This document shows positions 16,372 through 23,808 of a DNA stretch of 64,000 bases, piece by piece. Position numbers and translations under genes: made by a program. The notes below the pieces were generated by a model. The model worked only from the letters and a program-made list of their open reading frames with translations, did not search any database and was not told where the DNA came from. Within the stretch, counting starts at the first letter, position 1. The number at the start of each line of letters is the position of its first letter. Source of the DNA: Hyphomonas pacifica (GTDB taxonomy: Bacteria > Pseudomonadota > Alphaproteobacteria > Caulobacterales > Hyphomonadaceae); contig NZ_AWFA01000009.1 in NCBI RefSeq assembly GCF_000682675.1, positions 1-64,000 of the forward strand, written 5' to 3'.

Positions 16372-16691
16372 TGCCAGCAGGCCACCAAATGAAAAGTGTT
16401 GATGCGTTAGAGCTGATGTCCGAGCGCATCCATGAAGCCTCTGAAGTGCTGAAGGCGATGGCGAGCGACACGCGCCTGAAGATCATGTGTGCCCTTAGCG
16501 ACGGGGAACTGGCCGTGAACCAGCTGGCCGAGATGACCGGGCAGTCGCAATCGGCCGTCTCGCAGCACCTGGCCAAGCTGCGCGCGGCAGGCTTGGTGGA
16601 GAGCCGCCGGGACGCCCAAACGATTTACTATCGTTGCAGTGGCGGCATTGGCGAAGCTCTGGTAAACACATTGTGTAACTTCTATCGCTGA
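16371..16691 (+). CDS. ArsR-family regulator with BigR/SqrR/YgaV-like cysteine pair
   Basis: A 106-residue winged-helix repressor. The DNA-binding helix is in QSQSAVSQHLAKLRAAGLVESRR (about 58-80), with YYR of the wing after it. Cys40 (KIMCALSDGE) and Cys102 (NTLCNFYR) match in position the pair that forms a tetrasulfide bridge in the persulfide sensors SqrR and BigR; a further Cys is at 89. There is no metal-site ELCVCDL motif as in ArsR or SmtB. AGGAGG 10 bases ahead supports the ATG at 16371; 16389 is an alternative. Last in the rhodanese-RND operon, it probably represses both divergent operons and is released by persulfides. Confidence 0.88.
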   Translation: MPAGHQMKSVDALELMSERIHEASEVLKAMASDTRLKIMCALSDGELAVNQLAEMTGQSQSAVSQHLAKLRAAGLVESRRDAQTIYYRCSGGIGEALVNTLCNFYR

Positions 16692-16777
16692 CGCAATCGG
16701 ACTTACCCGGCTGCGCGGCGGATGATTTTGGTCGGACGTGATGAATAGTCAGAATCGCGTCCCGGCATGATTTGGAC

Positions 16778-17839
16778 ATGGCGCAGGAACTGAACCAGGC
16801 ATATTTCGAGCTACACCAGATTGAGCCCATCCTTTCCTGGGCGGAAAAATCAGGTGTGGACATTGACGCCATTCTTGCCCGGCTGGGCATCAATGCGGCC
16901 GGGCGCACAAATCAGCCGCAAACCCGTGTCAGAATTGTCGACTATTACCGCATCCAGCGCGAGATCGCTCGCCTTATGGATGATTTGACCGCGCAGCTTT
17001 CAGAGCGCAAATTGCTCTACCAGACCGGCCCTTTCGTGGTGACGCAGATGCGCTCTGCCGTCACTCTTATGGATGCCATCCGCAGCTTAGCCTCTCACTT
17101 CAACATGATGCATGGTGGCAATTACAATAACATCCGCCAGAATGAGACAACGCTGACCCTGGTGGTGGATGATGCGAGCTTCCCCTACCGCTTCCGCGAT
17201 GACAGCGCCCTTACCCATTTCATTGGCGATGCCCTGCTCATCAAGACGCAGTGCCTGCTAGAGAGCATTTCCAATGGCACGGCCGGGCGCGCGCTGAAAC
17301 GAGTTGTTCTGAAGCGCGACCGGCAGGAATCCGGCAAGGAGCATCTGCGGTTCTGGCAAGTGCCGATCAGCTACGGCCACTCTGCCTACGAACTGGTTTA
17401 TGACATCGATGTCGCGTGCAAGCCCATTACCCCTGCCAGTGACGTGGATCTGACGACGGATGGGCTGTTCGACCGGGTGATCCAGTATCTGGAACAACTG
17501 TCGCCCACGGTCGATACGCGCTCCTATACAGCCCGGACGGAAGACCTGATTGCCGACGGTTATGAAACCCAACAGGCCGCCGCGAGCCAGTTGGGCATCA
17601 GCGTGGCCACTTATCGCCGCCGTCTGAGTGAAGAGAATACGAGCTTTCGAGACATTCTTCAGGAATCCCGTGCGCGGCGAGCGGGCCGGATGCTGGCACA
17701 AGGGGAAAGCGTCGCCCAGGTATCGGAAAAGCTCGGCTATTCCGATGTACGCGCCTTCACCCGCGCTTTCAAGAAATCGCGGGGCCTTTCCCCGGCCGCC
17801 TTTATGAAAAAGAGCGACCAACCTGTTACTGCGAAATAA
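16778..17839 (+). CDS. AraC-family transcriptional regulator
   Basis: A 353-residue regulator. The N-terminal ~200 residues look like the arabinose-binding-type domain of AraC regulators (ILSWAEKSGVDIDAILARLGI at the start). The C-terminal ~100 residues have the two AraC helix-turn-helices: AASQLGISVATYRRRLSEENTSF and VSEKLGYSDVRAFTRAFKKSRGLSP. The ATG at 16778 is preferred over a TTG two codons earlier. It is followed on the same strand by the TonB receptor, MFS and hydrolase genes and probably controls them in response to their substrate. Confidence 0.9.
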   Translation: MAQELNQAYFELHQIEPILSWAEKSGVDIDAILARLGINAAGRTNQPQTRVRIVDYYRIQREIARLMDDLTAQLSERKLLYQTGPFVVTQMRSAVTLMDAIRSLASHFNMMHGGNYNNIRQNETTLTLVVDDASFPYRFRDDSALTHFIGDALLIKTQCLLESISNGTAGRALKRVVLKRDRQESGKEHLRFWQVPISYGHSAYELVYDIDVACKPITPASDVDLTTDGLFDRVIQYLEQLSPTVDTRSYTARTEDLIADGYETQQAAASQLGISVATYRRRLSEENTSFRDILQESRARRAGRMLAQGESVAQVSEKLGYSDVRAFTRAFKKSRGLSPAAFMKKSDQPVTAK

Positions 17840-17960
17840 CACGTGAGCGAAAATGTTCACTCCGCCTGAGCCGTCGGGTCATCGCCTGCCGGGGCGGTTT
17901 CCAGCAATACTCCCCCCATAATGCCACACATATGTGGCCATAAATCCGTGGGAGGATAAA

Positions 17961-20255
17961 TTGAGACATCATCGCTTCAATACACTCAAGCTCGGCCTGG
18001 TTTCCGCCATTGCTCTAACCACGGGGCAATATATGGCCCATGCGCAGGACGATTCCGGCGAGCAGGAAGAAGCCCGTACGCTGGGGCGCGTGACGGTTAC
18101 GGCGCAACGCCGGGAAGAAGACCTGATCGACGTACCACTGTCGGTTTCCGCTTTTGACTCCGCTCAGCTGGAAGCCACCGGCGCAGTCGACATCACATCC
18201 ATCCAGCGCTCCACCCCGAACGCCACGATCGAAGTGGCACGCGGCTCGAACTCCACGCTGATCGCATTCATTCGCGGCGTCGGTCAGCAAGACCCACTCT
18301 GGGGTTTTGAGCCTGGCGTTGGCCTCTATGTGGACGACGTCTATATTGCCCGTCCGCAAGGCGCGATTCTAGACATCTTCGACATTGACCGCATCGAGGT
18401 TTTGCGCGGACCGCAAGGCACTCTCTATGGCCGCAACACGATTGGCGGCGCGATCAAATACGTCACTAAGAAAATGAGTGACGAGCCCGAACTGAAGGCG
18501 AAAGTGAATTTCGGCTCTTACAGCCAGCTCGACACGATCGTTTCCGGCTCAACCCCGATTGGCGATCAGTTTGCGATTGGCGGCGCCATCGCCAGCTATC
18601 AGCGCGACGGCTATGGCAAGAACCTCTTCACCGGCGCAGAACATTATGACAAGGATGTGCTGGCCTATCGCGTAAGCGCAGAATGGCAGCCGACCAGCGA
18701 TTTTTTCGTGCGCCTTGCCTATGACAAGTCGCAGGATGACTCCAATGCAAAGCACGGCCACCGCCTGTTGCCGAGCGCTGACGGAACCCTGCCGGTTACG
18801 GACAATGTCTATGACACGCACGGCGGCGCAGGCGACGACAACTCGGTCGAGACCGAAGGCTACTCCCTGACCGCGGAATGGGACGTCAATGACGCGGTCA
18901 CGCTGAAATCCATCACGGCCTATCGTGAGGGGCACACCGTAACGCCGATTGACTTTGATGCCCTGCCACAGCCGGACTTCGACGTTCCTGCCTATTATAA
19001 TGATGACCAGTTCAGCCAGGAATTCCAGATGCTGTACAATGGCGCCCGCTTCTCCGGCGTCGCGGGCATCTACTATCTCGACGGCAGCGCAGATGGCGCA
19101 TTCGACCTGCTGCTTTCCAGCCTGGGCGTCACAGTGTTCCAGGGCGGCAAGCAGGACAAGGAGAATTTCTCCCTCTACGGAGACTTTACCTATGATCTGA
19201 CAGACCGCTTTAGCGTGTCTCTTGGTGGGCGCTATACCAAGGATGAGACAACGGCAGATGTAACTCGTGAACTCTGGCTGGGGCTCGGCTCCGGCTCCTT
19301 CGATACGGATAACCAGACCTCCCTGTTCCTGGCGACCCAGACTGGATATACCGGCCTGAACAGAGAAGATGAAGAATTCACGCCGCGCATCTCCATCTCC
19401 TACAAGGCGACTGACGACATCAATCTGTATGCGACCTATGCACAGGGATTCAAGGCTGGCGGCTTTGACCCGCGTGCCCGGGCAGACCTTGACCCTCTCG
19501 GCCTTTCACAGGAAGGCTTCGGCCCGGAAAAGGTCGACAGTTATGAGATCGGGCTGAAGGGTAATTTCTTCGACAACCGTCTGCAGCTGAACACAGCCGC
19601 CTTCTATGCCGAATATACCGATCAGCAAATCACGGTACAAAGCGGCGCGGACTCCGATAATGACGGCATCAATGATACCTTCGTGTCGTCTGTCTTCAAC
19701 GCTGGCTCCTCCGAGTACAAGGGCCTGGAAATCGAGGGCAGCTGGTTCATCAGCGACGAGTTTACCCTGATGGGCAACCTTGGCTACATCGATGCCGAAA
19801 TCAAGGAGATCATCTCGGCGGGCGTGAACATTGCAGACCAGTTCGTGACGCAAAACACGCCGGAACTACAGGGCCAGCTATCGCTGAATTATATGAAGGA
19901 TTTCGGACCGGATTTCGGCGCCCTGTCCATCACGGGATCAGCCTCCTATCGTGACGAGTACTATCTCTTCAACGTGCCGAATGAAGGATTTGATCCGGGC
20001 ACAAATGTTATCTTCCCGCTCGGCGGACCTGCCCTGGACCCGGATTCCTATACACTGCTGGATCTGAGCCTTGTCTGGACTTCACCTTCCGAGAAACTGA
20101 AATTCGGCATCCATGGCCGAAATTTGACGGACGAGGAATACCGTGTCGCCGCGTATAACTTCGTCACGCCAAGCCAATTAGGGGCAGACAGCGCCTATTC
20201 CGCTTTCTACGGGCCGCCGCGCACTGTGACGGCCTCGATCTCATACGAGTTCTGA
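17961..20255 (+). CDS. TonB-dependent outer-membrane receptor
   Basis: A receptor of about 764 residues with a signal peptide (RHHRFNTLKLGLVSAIALTT...AHA), a TonB-box-like RVTVTAQRRE just after it, a plug domain with VGLYVDDVYIARPQG and VLRGPQGTLYGRNTIGGAI (about 115-165), and a 22-strand-type barrel ending in aromatic VTASISYEF. I place the start at TTG 17961 because GGAGG lies at 17951-17955 and the signal peptide follows at once; a GTG at 17934 is the alternative. It imports a substrate too large or rare for porins. A 10-base palindrome CACATATGTG sits at 17927-17936 upstream. The substrate is not evident; no siderophore genes are nearby. Confidence 0.93.
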   Translation: MRHHRFNTLKLGLVSAIALTTGQYMAHAQDDSGEQEEARTLGRVTVTAQRREEDLIDVPLSVSAFDSAQLEATGAVDITSIQRSTPNATIEVARGSNSTLIAFIRGVGQQDPLWGFEPGVGLYVDDVYIARPQGAILDIFDIDRIEVLRGPQGTLYGRNTIGGAIKYVTKKMSDEPELKAKVNFGSYSQLDTIVSGSTPIGDQFAIGGAIASYQRDGYGKNLFTGAEHYDKDVLAYRVSAEWQPTSDFFVRLAYDKSQDDSNAKHGHRLLPSADGTLPVTDNVYDTHGGAGDDNSVETEGYSLTAEWDVNDAVTLKSITAYREGHTVTPIDFDALPQPDFDVPAYYNDDQFSQEFQMLYNGARFSGVAGIYYLDGSADGAFDLLLSSLGVTVFQGGKQDKENFSLYGDFTYDLTDRFSVSLGGRYTKDETTADVTRELWLGLGSGSFDTDNQTSLFLATQTGYTGLNREDEEFTPRISISYKATDDINLYATYAQGFKAGGFDPRARADLDPLGLSQEGFGPEKVDSYEIGLKGNFFDNRLQLNTAAFYAEYTDQQITVQSGADSDNDGINDTFVSSVFNAGSSEYKGLEIEGSWFISDEFTLMGNLGYIDAEIKEIISAGVNIADQFVTQNTPELQGQLSLNYMKDFGPDFGALSITGSASYRDEYYLFNVPNEGFDPGTNVIFPLGGPALDPDSYTLLDLSLVWTSPSEKLKFGIHGRNLTDEEYRVAAYNFVTPSQLGADSAYSAFYGPPRTVTASISYEF

Positions 20256-20274
20256 TCTTAGCCGTCGAACTCAG

Positions 20275-20308
20275 GACTGGCGGGTGTGTCCTCCCGCGCC
20301 TGCCAGTC
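20275..20308 (+). terminator. Hairpin between TonB receptor and MFS genes
   Basis: Arms GACTGGCGGG and CCTGCCAGTC pair at 9 of 10 positions around a 14-base loop, followed by ATCCCTTTCT. It lies 20 bases after the receptor stop and may be a weak terminator or a processing site that sets the ratio of receptor to transporter. Confidence 0.5.
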
Positions 20309-20375
20309 ATCCCTTTCTGCTGGCGCTGCCCAAGGGCATCGCTGCCTTCCGGACTGCTCCAAAGGATCTGAACTG

Positions 20376-21680
20376 ATGAGCGCGGACATTACCCCCCCGA
20401 CACATGCCCTCCAGTCACCCCGCAATGCCTCGCGCGCCTATGTGCTGGGCTTGCTGACGCTGGTGTACACATTCAACCATATTGATCGGCAAATCCTTCT
20501 GATCCTGATCGAACCGATCAAGGAAGATCTCGACATATCTGACGGACGGATCGGGCTGTTGACTGGTTTTGTGTTTGCGGCTTTCTACGCGACATTCGGC
20601 ATTCCGATTGCGATGTGGGCCGACCGGGGAAACCGGAAGAACATTCTGGCCATTGCACTGGCGCTATGGTCCGGCATGACGGCGCTCTCCGGCATCGCGC
20701 AAAATTACTGGCAATTGCTGATCGCGCGCATGGGCGTCGGCGTGGGTGAAGCTGGCGGCACACCGCCCGCGACCTCCATCATCTCTGATCTCTACGCTCC
20801 GAAAGAGCGCGCCTTTGCACTGGGCATCTACACGGCAGGGATCGGCCTTGGCGTACTCGCAGGCTTTGCCATTGGCGGCTATGTCTACAAATATTTTGGA
20901 TGGCGCACGGCCTTTTTCGTCGCGGGCATTCCGGGCCTCATCCTGTCCGTAATTGTGTGGCTGACCATTCGCGAACCAAAACGCGGTGCCATCGAACAGC
21001 GCAGCGATGAAGGCGAAGCCTCCACCCTTGGCGAGACGATCCGCTTCATCGGAGGGCAGACATCTTTTCTCTGGATGCTGGCGGGTTGTTGCCTGATCTG
21101 TATCTCCGCAAACGCTTTCCTCGCCTGGACACCCAGCCATCTACAGCGCACCTACCAGGTGGGCCCGAGTGACATTGCCATTCCGCTCGGCCTGCTGATT
21201 GGCGGTGTGGGCAGTGTGGGCGCGATTATGCTGGGCCGTGTCTGTGACCGGCTCTCAGCAAATAATCTGGCCTGGCGCCCCTGGATGATTGCCGTCTGTG
21301 CAGCGCTGGCCCTGCCCTTTGCCTGGATGTTCCTTCAGGCCGATACGCTGAACATGGCCTATGCGTGGAATGTCGTGCCGGCCTTCATCGGCTTGATCTA
21401 TGCCAGCATCGCCTACACTGCATCGCAGGAACTGGTCGGTCTTCGTATGCGAGCTTTTGCCTCTGCCTTCATGTTGTTCTGCCTGACCTTTATCGGGATT
21501 GGCGGCGGCCCGAGCATTGTTGGCTATCTGAGCGAGTATTTTGCAGCGCAAGGCAATGAGACGCCCCTTAAGTCTGCGCTGGAGCTGATGCTGGGCTTCA
21601 ATGCGCTGAGCGTCGTCTTCCTGTTCATGGCAGGCTTCACCTATGCGCGTGATGCCAAGCGCGCGGCGGAGGCAGTCTGA
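20376..21680 (+). CDS. MFS transporter, spinster-like
   Basis: A 434-residue major facilitator with twelve predicted helices. TYVLGLLTLVYTFNHIDRQIL-type sequence (about residues 22-40) and the following DISDGRIGLLTGFVFAAFYA, with MWADRGNRKN in the 2-3 loop, are typical of the spinster group of alphaproteobacterial carriers often found with TonB receptors. It would move the substrate from periplasm to cytosol or export a product. AAAGGA precedes the ATG at 20376. Its stop overlaps the hydrolase ATG (TGATG), so the two are translationally coupled. Confidence 0.92.
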   Translation: MSADITPPTHALQSPRNASRAYVLGLLTLVYTFNHIDRQILLILIEPIKEDLDISDGRIGLLTGFVFAAFYATFGIPIAMWADRGNRKNILAIALALWSGMTALSGIAQNYWQLLIARMGVGVGEAGGTPPATSIISDLYAPKERAFALGIYTAGIGLGVLAGFAIGGYVYKYFGWRTAFFVAGIPGLILSVIVWLTIREPKRGAIEQRSDEGEASTLGETIRFIGGQTSFLWMLAGCCLICISANAFLAWTPSHLQRTYQVGPSDIAIPLGLLIGGVGSVGAIMLGRVCDRLSANNLAWRPWMIAVCAALALPFAWMFLQADTLNMAYAWNVVPAFIGLIYASIAYTASQELVGLRMRAFASAFMLFCLTFIGIGGGPSIVGYLSEYFAAQGNETPLKSALELMLGFNALSVVFLFMAGFTYARDAKRAAEAV

Positions 21681-22576
21681 TGCAAACGACGCCGCCCCCG
21701 CAACAGGCCTTGCCGTCAAAGCGGGATGTCTATTGGACATCCGCTGACGGATTGAACCTCTATGCGGCGGACTATGGGCCGAAAGATGCTGCGCTGACGG
21801 TGCTGTGCATGCATGGCCTGACCCGCAACCACAAGGATTTCGAGCCGATGATTGCCGGCCTGAACCTGCCAGTGCGGTTCATCGCGGTGGATGTGCGCGG
21901 ACGCGGGAAATCAGACCGCGCCGCCTCAACCGAAGGCTATCTGCCGCCTGTCTACGTGCAGGACATGGCCGCGCTGACCAAAAAGCTGAACCTGGAGAAT
22001 TTGGTGCTGGCCGGCACCAGCATGGGCGGCCTGATGTCCATGATCATGGCGAAGGTGATGCCGGAAAAGATCCGAGGGATTATCCTGAATGATGTGGGTC
22101 CAGTCGTCGAGCCCGCAGGTCTGCAACGCATCGCCAGCTATGCTGGCGGCAATGAAACTTTCCGCAGCTGGGTGGAGGCTGCCGCTGCCATAGGACGGAC
22201 ACAGGCTTCGGTCTATCCGGACTATGGCGCAGACGACTGGATGGCGTTTGCCAAACGCACCTGTAGAGAAGCCGATGATGGCAGCATCGTCTTTGACTAT
22301 GATCCGGCTATTGTGCAGGGAATGGGCGCGACCAAACCGGACTGGAAAACCAATTTCGCCATGTGGCGCCTATTTGGCGTGATGAAGGGCATTCCTCTGC
22401 TGATTATTCGCGGTGAGACGTCCGATATCCTGTCCGACAAGACCGCCCAGCGCATGCATCGTCGGCACAAGGGCAGCAGCTTGCTGACCATTTCAGGCCG
22501 GGGCCACACTCCTGCGCTGGATGAGCCAACCAGCCTGGCCGGAATACGGGCATTCATAACCGGCCTGATGGACTGA
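21680..22576 (+). CDS. Alpha/beta-fold hydrolase
   Basis: A 298-residue alpha/beta hydrolase. The nucleophile elbow is GTSMGG with Ser114, the oxyanion-hole segment is CMHGLTRN (about 43-50), and the catalytic His is in GRGHTPALDEP near 275. No signal peptide is seen, so it acts in the cytosol. The sequence resembles 3-oxoadipate enol-lactonase and other ester or lactone hydrolases, but the substrate cannot be fixed. Coupled to the MFS gene and downstream of a TonB receptor, it probably cleaves the imported compound. Confidence 0.92.
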   Translation: MQTTPPPQQALPSKRDVYWTSADGLNLYAADYGPKDAALTVLCMHGLTRNHKDFEPMIAGLNLPVRFIAVDVRGRGKSDRAASTEGYLPPVYVQDMAALTKKLNLENLVLAGTSMGGLMSMIMAKVMPEKIRGIILNDVGPVVEPAGLQRIASYAGGNETFRSWVEAAAAIGRTQASVYPDYGADDWMAFAKRTCREADDGSIVFDYDPAIVQGMGATKPDWKTNFAMWRLFGVMKGIPLLIIRGETSDILSDKTAQRMHRRHKGSSLLTISGRGHTPALDEPTSLAGIRAFITGLMD

Positions 22577-22667
22577 CCTGTTTTGGCGCATTTCCACGCT
22601 TCTAGAGGTAACAGAGTCTGTGGGCCGAAATGCCATGGACGCAATCCTGCCCGGCTGGAGACCAACC

Positions 22668-23090
22668 ATGCGCAAAGCCATCATCTACGCCCCTTCACTG
22701 TTCCTGCCCCTTATGCTGTATCTGGGCGTGATCATTTTCTCTGGTGGTGCCGACGAACGCTTGACGAAGGTGATGTTTCGCATACCGATGATTATGTCTA
22801 CACCCTGGGTGCTCACCTTGGGGGATTTTGTCCTATTCATCGGGCTGATCTGCCTGTTCGTGGAAATCATTAAATCTGCCAGCACACGGTCCGACGCAAT
22901 CGTGAACCATGCCTTGTCCATGCTATTACTGGTTTTCTGTGTTGTGGCTTTCCTGCTGTTTCCAGGGTTTTCAACATCCGTGTTCTTTCTGTTACTGATA
23001 ATGTGCCTGCTGGATGTTCTGGCGGGACCAATCATCAGTATTGTTGCAGCACGGAGAGATTTTGGTGTCGGCGAGAGACTCATCAGTTGA
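22668..23090 (+). CDS. Small four-helix membrane protein, function unknown
   Basis: A 140-residue protein with four hydrophobic helices (about 8-26, 45-63, 78-97 and 103-125) and a charged C-terminus. Topology resembles small membrane proteins often annotated only as hypothetical. The ATG at 22668 is preferred because the first helix follows directly; the frame is open from 22620. Its last 26 bases overlap the start of the PPP phosphatase gene, implying coupled translation. Confidence 0.75.
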   Translation: MRKAIIYAPSLFLPLMLYLGVIIFSGGADERLTKVMFRIPMIMSTPWVLTLGDFVLFIGLICLFVEIIKSASTRSDAIVNHALSMLLLVFCVVAFLLFPGFSTSVFFLLLIMCLLDVLAGPIISIVAARRDFGVGERLIS

Positions 23091-23808
23091 CAAGGCAGAT
23101 ACGTCTCGCCCGCCCGTCTATTACGCGATCGGGGATGTGCATGGCGAAAGCGACCGGCTGAAACGCCTGCATGACGCGATCCATGTCCGCCACGAAAGGC
23201 TATACGCGCAGTATGACTATAGGATCGTGCATCTTGGCGACTATGTCGACAGAGGTCCGGACAGTGCGGGTACGCTGGCCTTCCTGATGGAATGCCAGGC
23301 AGCGGATCCAAGCCGTATCATATGCCTGCGTGGAAACCATGAGCAGATCATGATCGAGGGGCATGATTCGGATGACATCAGCGCGCGCGACATGTGGCTG
23401 CGCAATGGCGGCAAGCAAACGTTGGAGAGTTATCAGAAGATGGGGCTGGAAGGCGTGCCACACTCTCACCTAGCCTGGCTGGAAAGCCTGCCGGATATTT
23501 ATGTCAAGGACGAGCAGAAGCTGATCTTTGTTCATGCGGGTGTCGACACAAGAGAGTATCCGAATTGCCGCCCTGGCAGACGGTTGTGGACACGGGCCTC
23601 AACCTTTTTTCGGACAGAGAACTGGGACAATCCGGAACTCTATGCGCACACTGTCGTGCACGGACATACTCCGACGGATGACTTCTTTCCGGATGTAGAG
23701 GGCGACATCTCGCGCCGCATCAATGTCGATACCGGCGCAGTCTATGGGGGACGCCTGACCGCCGTCTGCCTGACATGCCATGGAGAGCCCAGCTTCATTT
23801 ACGCCTGA
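23065..23808 (+). CDS. PPP-family Ser/Thr protein phosphatase (metallophosphoesterase)
   Basis: A phosphatase of about 247 residues with the full metal-binding set of the PPP family: GDVHG (23-27), GDYVDRG (58-64), GNHE (90-93) and a later VHGHTP. Two metal ions in the active site hydrolyse phosphoserine or phosphothreonine. No signal peptide or membrane helix is present. The start is GTG 23065 with GGAGA ahead; TTG 23062 is possible. It converges with the kinase gene ending at 23809, and is a candidate to reverse the work of the two kinases nearby. Confidence 0.9.
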   Translation: MSARDSSVDKADTSRPPVYYAIGDVHGESDRLKRLHDAIHVRHERLYAQYDYRIVHLGDYVDRGPDSAGTLAFLMECQAADPSRIICLRGNHEQIMIEGHDSDDISARDMWLRNGGKQTLESYQKMGLEGVPHSHLAWLESLPDIYVKDEQKLIFVHAGVDTREYPNCRPGRRLWTRASTFFRTENWDNPELYAHTVVHGHTPTDDFFPDVEGDISRRINVDTGAVYGGRLTAVCLTCHGEPSFIYA

